Below, in pieces: positions 47,159 to 58,149 of a stretch of 64,000 nucleotides of DNA. The DNA comes from Cocos nucifera (Eukaryota > Streptophyta > Magnoliopsida > Arecales > Arecaceae): positions 2,189,387-2,253,386 of the forward strand of contig QRFJ01000083.1 of the NCBI GenBank assembly GCA_006176705.1, given 5' to 3'. Within the stretch, counting starts at the first letter, position 1. Each line of letters opens with the position of its first letter. The position numbers and the translations under genes were made by a program. The notes beneath the pieces were generated by a model. It saw nothing but the letters and a program-made list of their open reading frames with translations. It was not told the origin of the DNA and made no database searches.

Positions 47159-49446
47159 TGTTAGATATATGTGCCCTAGAAGCCAGAATTGGCTGACACT
47201 TGTAATACACTTCTAGGGGCAAAATTATAATTTTGACTATAATCAATAAAATGGGTTATTTTCTATCACATATGTGTATTTAGTGTCTGTGATACATCCT
47301 TTGAGTTAATGGTAATGATAATTCATATTTTCAAGAGTTGAAAATTTAAGACATGAATAATCATTATTAACTCATAAAATGCTCCCGACCATAGGATCAT
47401 CACGAGGATGGTGATTGATCCGGAAGGTTGGTGTACAATCGCTTCTCTTTAGTAGATGAGTCTTGAGTCTACGGTGTGGAGACACCGGAGCGAGAGTACA
47501 GGTACTCGTTAGAGAACGAGGGCACTGAGCGTGACCACCTCGAGTAGTCATTAGGAAGTCTACCTTCTCGTCAATGACTGACTCGATGCTGCAGTAGTGT
47601 GTCTGGTTCTTTGACCTGAGGTGCATCGGCAGTTCACCTTGAGGGTGTTATAGTTTGACTACACCATATTACTCGGATCTCCTAGCCATATGGAAATCCT
47701 GAGGTGTATGTTGGCTATAGCATGTTCATTGTAGGAACTGGATTGCATCAAGATGGAATCTATCTACCTCGGTGGTAGAGGAGCAGCCCTATGATGATCA
47801 TGAGAATCAAGTCCAGAAGCCCATGGCCATGGCAGAGTGAAATAATAGAAAGAGTTTCTATTTAGATTTTCACATTCGGACTTGAATCGAATGATTACAT
47901 CATATGACAGAGACTAGGGTTTGACGAGTTCACCTTAACCCTAATCTGATCGGGGCTCAAGATAGAAGAACTTAATCACACAGGTAGCTGCACCAAGAGG
48001 TTCGCATTCAGCTCTGATGGGTTGCCACCATATACTGCTAGGTGTCACTGGTGGATTTTGGGAGCAATTAGAATGATTTAGATGATCGATCATTCTAGCT
48101 GTTCGAATCAGAAGAGTTCTGATCCATCGAAAGGAGTTTCGATGATGTCGATGATAGAGATCATGACATATCCCATTACCATACAGAACTGAACCTAACT
48201 GGGATCACACAAACAAGGGTTTGAATCTGGTGATCATCAATTGAACTGATCCAGTTCAATTGATCTGAATGAGATTCAATTAGGTTCAAGAAAATCGTGC
48301 TAGCACTCGATTGAACCTAACGTTCTTCTTTTACTATCATAAATAAGTTGTCCTGACTGAGCCAAAGGAGTTTGTGCTCAATCAGAGGCCTTCACTTGGT
48401 CTGACTGGAGGTTGTCCAAGTCAGAAAAGGTTGTCTTATTTTGTAAGACATTACCTGCCATTTTTGGTCACCTGCCATTTCTTCGTTCCTTTGACTTTGG
48501 TCAAAAGTTGACCTTTGACTGGTCAAATGTTGACCATTGATACTTTGACTTTCTGTCCACATGTCATGCACCTATTGGAGAGCTGGTGGGGGCTTGTCCC
48601 CCTGCCAGAACCTGGCAAGGAGGAGGGCGCACGCCACCCAAGGGTGGCGTGTGCCCAAGTTGGAGGCGCCCAGGAGTCCCTGTTGGATAGGGACTCCATC
48701 TCCTTTTTGGATTCCAATTAGAGTTCTCCTAAGAACCAACTTTGACTGGTCTTAGGCGCCATCTAAGGAGGAATCCAAGGGACTCTATTTCCACCAATCA
48801 GATTTAGATCTGATTTCACAAAGGATTGTGATTGGTTGGGAAGAAGAGGAGTTGGATCACGCATAGTCTATAAATAAGACCCTGCGCCCAACTCAAAAAC
48901 ACAATGAAAAATTTCCCACGCCCCAAGGCTGCCTCTCTCTTCCTCCTCCATGCCAAGTCCATCTTCTCCCTCTCCTCTCCATGTCCAAAAGTAGTTTTGG
49001 ATCTTGGTTGGTGCAATCCAGATCGAGAGAAAGGCGACAGAAAGCTAGAAGGCTGCGCTGCTGCAAAGGACAACTGCTGATCTTCAAAAGAGTTTTGAAG
49101 ATCCTCCAAATAGATTCAGATCTAATTTTTGGAGACATGATAGAGAAGAAGAGGATCTCCAGATCCAGCCGAGTGGATACCGATAGAGGCCAAGCATTTG
49201 CATGGCTAGATCCAGAACCTTTCGCTGCTTATAGGATCATCAACGGGTAATAGGATTACCCTACATCAAGATAAATTAAATCTAATTTAATTTATCTATA
49301 TTTTATTTTAAATAATTAGAATAATAAAAATTTGATCTGAAATATTTTAGATCTGATTTGGATCAAAGAAATTTTTTTTTGAAATATATCTCTTGATCCG
49401 ATTAGATCTGAATGAACCTGATCTGAAAAATCAAAATTTTTCTTCA
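47159..49446 (+). repeat. 3' LTR of nested copia
   Basis: 2288 bp, preceded by the polypurine stretch AAGTGGGAGAT. TATA box TATAAATA at 48869-48876. It differs from the 5' LTR by scattered substitutions and small indels (for example ACCATTACTCGG versus ACCATATTACTCGG). Confidence 0.93.
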
Positions 49447-51240
49447 GTCCGAGCAAGAAGAAACAACGTATAAGTTGATAAAAAACATCCCCAAAACCAA
49501 TCATAAATCGACTTGGGTGTTACACATCGACGGGGCGTTGAATGCTTTTAGGAGCAGTGCAGGGCTCATTTTGGCAAATGCTGATGGAATAGTTGTCGAG
49601 TATGCCCTCTGATTTAACTTTAAGGCTTCAAACAATCAAGCTGAATACGAAGCTCTTCTAGCCAGCTTAAAAATCGTCAGGGAGCTTGGCATCGAAGAAT
49701 TGAAAATATTCACCGACTCTCAACTCATTATGGGATAAGTTAAAAGTAACTTCGAAGCTCGCGATCTGATAATGCAGAAGTATTTGAAAAAGATCAAAGA
49801 TCAAGCTTCTACTTTCAAATACTTCGACATCATGCACATTCCTAGAGTAGAGAATGCTCGGGCTAACGCATTCTCTCGACTCGCCGTCATCGCTTCTAAC
49901 AAACTTGGCTAAACTTACATCGAATATCTTAATATACCAAGTATCGAAAGGATGGAAGAAGTATTATAGATCAATGACGAGTCGAGTTGGATGGATCCAA
50001 TTATTAGATACTTGATCGAAGAAATCCTATCCGACGATCCATCTGAAGCAAAGCATTTAAGATAGATGGCCTTGCAGTATATCATGATGGACAGACGACT
50101 CTACAAGCGATCTTTCTTTCTTTCGCTATTAAAATATCTAGGACCTACTGATGTCGACTATGCACTTCGAAAAGTCCACGAGAAGATCTATGGGAACCAC
50201 TTAGAGGGCAAGTCCCTCACCTACAAGATCCTTTGATAAGGATATTATTGGCCAATAATGTAGAAGGATTCGATCGAGTTCGTTCGAAGATACGAGCCAT
50301 GCCAAAGATATGCTAATATCTAATGGCAGCCGACGGTGCAACTGACATCGATCAGAGCACCATGGTAGTTTGCACAATGAAGAATCGATATACTTGATCC
50401 TTTTCTTCTGGCATCCAGACAAAAAAAATTTTTGGTCATCGCCATCGATTACTTCACAAAATGGATGGAAGCTGAACCTTTAGCATAAATTATAGAAAGT
50501 AAAATAAGGATTTCATTCAAAAATCTATCATTTATAGATTCGGACTATCGCATACAATCATAATCGATAATGGCCAACAGTTTGATAATCAAACTTTCAA
50601 AGACTTTTGCACGATGTACCACATCGCACACAAGCTGATGTTCGTCAATCATCCACAATCGAATGGAGAAGCAAAAGTTACGAATCAGATGATCCTCCAT
50701 GATTTGAAAATTTGGCTCAATGAGGCCAAAGATCTCTAGATGAAAGAGCTACCTTCGGTACTATGGGCTTACCGAACTATTCCACGAGTTCCGATAGGCG
50801 AATTTTTCTTTAACTTTTCTTACGGGATGGAGGTAGTGATATTCGTTGAAGTCGGGCTACCATCAATGAGAGTGAAACAGTATGATGAATCAAGTAATTC
50901 GGATTGCCAAAGAACTGACCTAGATCTATTACTTGAAGTTCGGCAACAAGTGCAACTCAAAATGGTTGCTTACCAATAATGAGGTGTAAGATACTATAAT
51001 AGAAGGGTTAAACCAAAAGAGATCCACCTGAAAGACTTGGTCTTGTGGAAGGCCGAAGTATCCAAACCACTAGACTAAGGAAAGTTCTCCCCAAACTGAA
51101 AAGGACCTTATCGAGTGACGAAAACCCTTCGACTTTGAGCATATCGACTCAAAAGGATCAATGGAGTTGAAGTCCTCCGAATGTAGAATGCTGACAACCT
51201 TAAAGTGTACTATCAATAAAATCAACTCCATGTACTTTAG
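49447..51240 (+). pseudogene. RNase H remainder and integrase of the Tat element
   Basis: Resumes with TWVLHIDGALNAF and AGLILANADGIVVEYAL (about 49510-49605), then NQAEYEALLASLKIVRELG and FTDSQLIMG, the second gypsy (archaeal-type) RNase H. Integrase remnants follow: DYFTKWMEAEP near 50440, then NHPQSNGEAKVTNQMI near 50650 and ELPSVLWAYRTIP at 50743. The end of pol is near 51190-51240. Stops are frequent. Confidence 0.85.
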
Positions 51241-52068
51241 ATAAATGCAAAAGATAATATTTTGCGAAGTCTTCTATAAAGATGTCTCCTCCATACACGA
51301 CAATCGGTTAACCAACGTATTAGTCCATCGAAAATCGGACAAATTGACCAATGGAAGAGAATTCGATTGATTAACTATCGGTTAAGTATTTTAACCGATG
51401 AACAATCGACATGTTTCGCTCGATGGAATCCAACAATCGATGAATGAAGGATGATCGATAATTGGCATTTCAACCATCTTTGGTTGGGTACTCTAAATCA
51501 TCGGTGTGATCTCGATTTTCTATAATAGAACCGTCGACTGGTCGACTAGCAGATGATACATAACCTTCTTACAAGTGATGAAGGAAGAAAAACATCGAAC
51601 TTTGGTTGCAGACTAGTTGGTTTGCCCTTGCTAGTGACTAACACAACCTTCGCTGATTTGGCCATGGCCGAATTGAAGGATGTTTGACTTGTACCCGATC
51701 GTCATGCAATTTTAAAAATCAATTAAGTATTAGATGGTAAAAAACCTACTAAAGGTCGGTTGGAAACCGACCCAAGGTTGGCTTGTCTCTGACCTAAAAA
51801 TGCCTTAATAAATGACTAAGTATTAGCAAAAATTCTGATTTAAAGTTAGTTTGAAAGCTAGCCAAAAGTTAGTTAAATGAAACTGACCGACGGATGGACA
51901 ACAACCAATCAACCAAAAGATTTGCAGTCACGGTGTAAAGCAAAGTGACACAACAGAAAACAAGTGAAAGTAAAATTTTTTATTACTGAAGAAGAAGTTT
52001 ACAAATAGACCTTTGGGCCTTACAAAATTCAAACTACAAGTTTCAAAAGATAGATAATAGTACAAAAT
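51241..52068. other. Spacer between pol and antisense ORF
   Basis: No coding frame on either strand. Repetitive in AATCGAT/CGACTGGT-type words like those in the LTR. Confidence 0.5.
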
Positions 52069-54459
52069 TTATTCGATGACCGGTTGCTCCAAGGGTTGAT
52101 TAGGAACGACTTTAGCTTCGATCCGCGATGTAGCATCCGTCGGCGGAACAATTTTGGTCGGAGAAGCTCCCTCATTCTCCGATGGGGCTTCAGCAGCCAA
52201 TTGGAAAGCCAAACCCATCAATGTGGAGGGACCCGATGTATCTTCGACAAAAGCCATGGGAACTGCAGGAATAGCTAGCTCAGTTGAAGCAAGAATGGTG
52301 ACGGGAGCACCATCGTCCATCGGGTCCGCAGGGGATCCATCGCCTCCGCCCTCTTCCTCTTCTTCAGCACCATCTCCTCTCTCTTCCTCTTCTTCAGCAT
52401 TAGGAAGGACGATGCTACTGAGGTCAAGATCAGGAAAGAGCTATTGGACAACATCCCGACCATCGCCAAAGCCAATCCAATAGAAAGCTTCACTTCCCTA
52501 CAAAATCAGGATCTTTAGGTCAGACGAGGCCTTGAATTCCTTGATGCCCAACTCTTTTGTCCGACTGAGATCTTCTCACAAAGCTTGGATCTCCACCTTG
52601 GCCAAAGATGTCTCCCCTTCAGCAGACTACCATTTTCGACGATAATCCTCTGCTTTCCTGACCTAATTGTCACGATCCTTCTTCATCTTGGTCATCGTGC
52701 GCTTTTTTTTCTTAGCACAACTTCTCTGGGCCTTCACCTCCACCTGAGCCAACTTAAGATCAGATTGAATCGACTCAAGTTCGGCTCTGAGGTGGGAGAC
52801 TTCATCAGACAACCTCTCTTTCCGAGCGATAGCGTCCTTCTCCTGCTCCTCCAACCGATGAATCGCTGTATTGCATTCTACGTTCGCAATCGACATAGAG
52901 TCGGAGCACACACGCCGAAGATCGGCCATCTTACAATAAACAGACTCAAGCTCGACTATATCATGGGCCCACTATTCATAAAAACAAGTCAAGTTAGTCA
53001 AAAAAAAAGGACAAAAGGGAGGAGAAAAGGTAGTAAAAATTTATTGGTTTACCCCAATCAAAGTTGGGTAAAATGATCCGAATATTTCATTCAAGGTCCG
53101 ACGCCTCCTCAACTCTCGATCAGTCGGGAGAAGAATGGCATGGACCAAGTTCCTTACCAACTAAGGATCAAAAAAAGCCGACCCATCCTCTGGAACTCGA
53201 ACATCAAGATGCTCAAAATTCATGTACCCATGGCTAGAAGCGTCACTCCCAGTCGGTGCAGATGAAGCTGGCGCCTTTTCTTTTCTCTCGATTGATGATT
53301 GTTTGGGATGCGCCGACATCCACTTGGATGTGGATGGGGATAATGAACGCCCTCCATGAGCTAGGGTTGATCGGAGGGCAGGCACGATAATAGTCAATTG
53401 AGCTACCGACAACGGAGCGATAGTTGGAGTATCAATAATGATAACATCTTCCTCCGACCGAGTGACGATCGGAAGGGCTTCAAAAGACATTATCGCTGCT
53501 GGAGCATGAAGAGCGACAACGGGAGCACCGACAACCTTAGAAGGTGTCGTCGATGGAGCATCAGCAGAAGCATGGTCAGCTGAAGGATCAACGGCTTGAT
53601 TTTTCTTTGGCGCACGCGATGAACCGATGCCGGGTGCCACCCTCTTCCAAGTGGTGAATTGGCGAACTTCGTCCATAGAAATTCCAAGAGGAGGATGCAT
53701 CCCTACAAAATCGAATGACAAGATCAGATTAATATTAGAAATTGATTGATTAAAAGAAAAGATAAAATTACAAACACTACATATACTTATAGACGATGTT
53801 GGATCAAGTTTAGCTTCGTACAAAGCTAGCTCGATGTTCAGTTGTTTCTACGGGGGAACCTCTATATCTTTTAGTTTAAGAAAGTCCTTCCGATCAGTCG
53901 AATCCATCCGATTATTCTCATTCAGAAGAATGTTTGGTTCTCCCCATACCGAGAGAAAATCCCAAGAATTAGGAGGAGAAACAAAATAAAATTGAGTCTT
54001 CTAGTCATGGATAGATGATGGAAGATCGATAATAAAAGAAAGCCCCCTCTTCGGGACAAAATACCACCATCCATCGACTTTTGGATGGGATCGAAGAGCA
54101 AAAAAAGATCTAAACAAAGAAAGTTGGAGGATCGTCGAAATTAACCGACACAACAAAGCGAAGGTAATCAAAAGTCGAGTGGAGTTCGGCGTTAATTGGG
54201 TCGGACACACCCGATAATAATCAAAAATATTTCGGAGAAACTTCGGAATAGGGAACCTAAGGCCCGACCTAAGATTTTTTAAGTGAAAAGTGATAAAACC
54301 CGATGGAGGTAAAATCATCCGACCATCGGGACCAGGAGCCAGCAGTTGAAAGTCCTTCGGGATCCGATATTGGCCCTGAAGTTGCCCCACAACTGATGCT
54401 GTCAGCATAGAAGCTTTGGCTGCTGGGCCCAGCGACACGCTGCTATGGATACTAGCCAT
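52069..54459 (-). pseudogene. Antisense extra ORF of the Tat element (putative gypsy type transposon domain), spliced and broken
   Basis: Transcribed against the host element. The ATG is at 54459 (MASIHSSVSLGPAAKASML). Exon 1 carries PKDFQLLAPG, PPSGFITFHLKNLRSGLRFP, LTPNSTRLLITFALL and HPKVDGWWYFVP, the pattern of the plant 'putative gypsy type transposon' family (PF04195). Stops follow at about 54003 and 53850. A second exon starts at 53702 after a clear acceptor (TTTTGTAG|GGATGCATCC), with a Ser/Ala/Pro-rich part (53160-53700), a coiled coil at 52663-52929 (RLEEQEKDAIARKERLSDEV) and a Pro/Glu-rich end at 52069. Antisense ORFs of this kind are known in Tat-lineage elements; their function is unknown. 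Confidence 0.75.
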
Positions 54460-54618
54460 ATACGCAACTCGACAAAATAAAATAAAAGGAAGAAACAAAG
54501 ATGTCAGAAAGGATGTTCGAACTTCGAACCTGAGGGTTAAAGAGCGAGAGGACAAGCAAAGTTCCCAAAAGCTACTACTGTTAAAAATGATGGAAGAAAA
54601 ACCTTCAGAGGGGACCAG

Positions 54619-54626
54619 TATATATA
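54619..54626 (-). promoter_or_regulatory. TATA box for the antisense transcript
   Basis: TATATATA about 160 bp upstream of the antisense ATG at 54459, with a pyrimidine-rich leader in between. It points away from the 3' LTR, back into the element. Confidence 0.5.
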
Positions 54627-54912
54627 GGACCCACTGATGATCGAGTTGCATAGAAACCTTCCCAGATACTGACATGTGTCGATCAGAGAATGGCTGAGCG
54701 TCAAATCCCTTGGGCTTCACGATTGTGCATCCATTAATGGCGACTGTTGCAATCTTTGAAGCGTCGAACAATAAATTTATCAAAGATCGTGGAGATTATA
54801 AATGATAGATGGTGGAATGAAATTCAAGGCAACACCACGTGTTAATCTTCTGCATTCGGTGCATCAAGATAAAATGTCAAATCATCGCACCAAACTTGGA
54901 CGAGAGGGAAAC

Positions 54913-55266
54913 TATTGAGAGATATCGAACCACCGCCCAACTCGCCAACCTGTCCATCGGTCAGCAACTGACTGACCATTGAATGATGACCATCGTCTGC
55001 CAATTGACGATCGACGACAAAGAGAGCTGGTTGACCGATGGAAAGTCTTCCAATCGACCGACCAATGATCGGCCAATCTCCAAATAAGCCAATTGACCGA
55101 GGAACTGACTGACTGAAGATCGATCGTCCCTAGATATGCCGATCGATCGACTAGATTAATCGATCGATCATCGGATGTTCTACAAATAACTCATCTGACT
55201 TTAGATTGGTTCTATAAAATTGCCTTCAAGAAGAGCAGGCAACAATGATTAGTGGATGGTTCTAAC
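54913..55266 (+). repeat. 3' LTR of the Tat element, truncated
   Basis: Begins TATTGAGAGATATCGAACC, preceded by the purine run GAGAGGGAAAC. It matches the first 350 or so bases of the 5' LTR up to GATTAGTGGATGNTTCTAAC, then stops where the minus-strand copia LTR begins. The remaining 290 bp, including the TATA box, is not found in the window. Confidence 0.85.
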
Positions 55267-58144
55267 TGAAGAAAATCGAGCAGAATCTTTAGCATGCATT
55301 TTTAAATATTTTTAAAATTAAAGCAATAAAAATTAAAATTAATCAAATATTAATCTATTGCATGCATTGATCTAATAAATGTAAATCCTACTTAGGATCT
55401 AGACATGCTAATATGCAATTTTAAATTTAAATGTGATTGATCAGTAAATTGAATTGCTGACCAATACGAGTTCAGAACTCGATACCTATGCGCGGATAGC
55501 TGATCATTATAATTTAAATCTATCGAATAATGCTCTAGTATTACACTACAGCCGCACCAATATCCGGCCCCTATGGTTGGTCCACACGAAGCTTTTGGTT
55601 TCGATCAGCCCCACTGGAGTGCTAGCTCATCGTCGGGGCCTTCAACGCTCGATCCAATCGATCATCTTCTTTCTGATCTTTTAGATATTATAGAAAATTA
55701 AAATATGTGCTTTGGAGGATGATAAAATGGTATTTTAAATTTGATGGTGATCCGATGCTCACAACACTCGATCTTTCCATCCGAACCTAGATTCCCAAGT
55801 CTTGCGTTTCACTCAGCCCAAAAACCCAGACACACTAAAAACCCTCTCATGCCCTCTCTGTGTTGTGTTTTTTTATGAAATAAGTTTTCATAGAAAGATA
55901 ACTTTCAAATATATAAACTTTATTTAGATCATATCTAAAAATTGGATGTCCTAAGATATGAAAATCAGAAGAGAATAAAGGCATCAAGGAAAAATAAAGT
56001 GTTATAGGATTCTGCTCACCTTCACTCCAAGATTTTTTTCATCCAAAAACAATGCCCAATCACTTTCAAATTTTTACCATGGAAATGCAACCCATCAGGC
56101 TTCATGCATAAAAATTCTCATAATTTATTGCATGAAAAATAAGTAAAAATTCCATGTGGAGTGGATAGATTAAGATTGGTTGAACTAGTTTCAACCAACT
56201 TCTAGTATTTGAATTCAAATGGGATCTTATCCTTTTCCAATGCCTCTCCAAGAGGGTGACGAGTGCTCACCCTCTATTAGAAATCCTCAAAAAAAAAAAA
56301 GTGCGACAAAAAGTTTAGGGGCGTGGAGATAAGGATGAGAGGGAGAGGGAGGTTTCAACCAAACCAAACTCTTTGATTTCAAAATTCTACAAAATTTGAT
56401 CTGATCCAACACTTAGACCAGGTCAACATGAGAAAGAAGAGAGGCACAAATATCCTTTTGTGCATGGAAAAAATTCACGTGAATTCATAATTCATGTGAA
56501 GAAGGATGTGGGTCCAGATAGGATGGCGCAGGAGAAAATTCAAACTTTATTTGACTTGGTCCTAATTGATTTTATCCAAACCAATTTATTTGGATCTAAT
56601 TAGATTAGGTTAAACCAACCAAATTAGGCTTAATCCAAATAAATAAATTTTTAATCAAATTAAAAATTAATTAAGTTCAGTTATTGATCAAATCAGGGTC
56701 AAATCTTCTATAGCGATTAGGTCATCTCATGACTAGATCAGGTCAAACCAAATCGAATCAAATTCAATTGAACTTAATCAAATCCTCATTGCTCAATCAA
56801 ATTAAACTAATTAGCAATCAAATTACTAATTAATCTTTCAATAAACATAGAGTCCCAATCGGATGGATGTTTGGGCAACAAAATTTCATCAATATGAAAC
56901 TTCTGAAGAGTCCCAAACTAGTAGGATCCTTGAACCCAATATCCTAAATGAATCAAACTCGTGATCATAGAGTCTCAGACTAGTGAAACTTTTGATCAGA
57001 GAGTTTCAAATGAATAGGACTCAGAGTTTCAGTCCACTAGGACTCTTGGTCATAGTGTCCCAGTCCAGTAGAACTCTTGACCATAGAGTCCTAGGTCATT
57101 AGGACTCTCGATCAGAGAATTTTGGACATGAAGGACTTAGAGTTCCAATTCAGTAGAACTCTTGATCACAGAGTCTCAGTCTAGTAGAACTCTTGACTAC
57201 GGAGTCTTAGATCATCGAGACTCAATATCAACCATCAGATCAAATAGAAACTCTTATTATGTGTGACCCCATATGTTCGAATTCTAAGTTGGTAGCACAA
57301 AAACTAATTTTCTGTACCAATCGATGTGACCATCTAGTAATGATACCCGATATCCGAATAGGTCGAATAATTATAATGTAATATCGACGAACCTATGGCA
57401 TATGATTACCGTATAATTCATCTCCTTAAACTCGATGCTCAAAGAATGATTTAGAATTGACTATCAATCCTAAAATTCATCCACAGTGTATTTCAAAACT
57501 CAGTGTCCATCACATGGACCATTTCGATCGGAGATTTGCTAAATTAAAATACAGTGATGCATTTGCTCCAACACTTGGAGGGGTCAATCCCATCTTGACA
57601 CACATCAACTTCATAAGTACTTGACTGCACCGAGTAGCCTTCCATCACTGAATTAAAAATTCAGATAGTCTGATACCTAAGTACAATGAGTTGCTTGCAA
57701 GTCAGCATGGTGGTCTCAGGTCTAAGGGACACTTATACCCATATTCTTCACGAGCAACTCTTGACAGTAGAGAGTTCTATAATTGAGTCACGTTCAATGA
57801 ATCCCTACACTTCACCTGCATATCATAACAATATCTTCATACTTCTTGATTAAAAGGATAACCAACACTTATGGCACACAATGACCTACACTCGATACGT
57901 TATTATTCTGAGTAACAGCGTATCATTTGGTCATAAACTAATTTAAGGACTAAACAACAAAACCTCCTTTGTTGAGTCTAAATAGCTCTAAAGACTTCAT
58001 CACAGAAGAGTTCATTACAGAAAGATGCACAAAGTAATGAAAAGATCAAAATAATAATTTTATTTATTAATAATTCAAGTATAATTATATTTAATTCAAC
58101 CATCTACAACCTAGATGATTGACTTTAGAATATAATTTTCAACA
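55267..58144 (-). repeat. 3' LTR of the minus-strand copia
   Basis: 2878 bp. On the minus strand it starts TGTTGAAAATTATATTC after the purine-rich AGTCCAAGTGAAAG and ends GATTTTCTTCA. Both ends are TG...CA. It contains the 31-bp repeat tract at 56848-57235. Confidence 0.75.
56848..57235. repeat. Degenerate tandem repeats of about 31 bp in the LTR
   Basis: Repeated variants of AACTCTTGATCACAGAGTC plus TCAGTCTAGTAG, about a dozen units of differing quality (e.g. at 57036, 57069, 57100, 57147, 57187). Confidence 0.8.
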
Positions 58145-58149
58145 ACTTT

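Larger units (their letters stand above)
39028..49446 (+). mobile_element. Ty1/copia retrotransposon nested in the Tat element
   Basis: Two near-identical LTRs of about 2.28 kb flank a copia-ordered polyprotein region: gag, protease, integrase, RT, RNase H. Integrase lying before RT defines copia. LTRs start TGTTAGATATATG and end CTTCA. The insertion interrupts the gypsy RNase H, which resumes at 49447. No matching 5-bp target duplication is visible (TAAAT on the left, GTCCG on the right). The pol frames are broken, yet LTR similarity suggests a fairly young insertion. Confidence 0.93.
34684..55266 (+). mobile_element. Tat-type Ty3/gypsy retrotransposon, degenerate, with nested copia
   Basis: Starts TATTGGGAGATATCGAACC; the matching 3' LTR starts at 54913. 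Plus-strand order: LTR, PBS-like site, gag, protease, RT, RNase H (split by the copia insertion), integrase, a region with antisense ORFs, a polypurine stretch, and a 3' LTR cut off at 55266. Without the nested 10.4 kb the element is about 10.2 kb. All plus-strand frames have stops. An antisense extra ORF between pol and the 3' LTR is a known trait of part of the Tat lineage. The LTR start TATTG instead of TGTTG suggests decay or an altered terminus. Confidence 0.85.

Noticed and set aside
57240..57300. tRNA-like GTTCGAATTC in ATATGTTCGAATTCTAAG
   Set aside because: No flanking acceptor stem or anticodon arm; it is part of the copia LTR.
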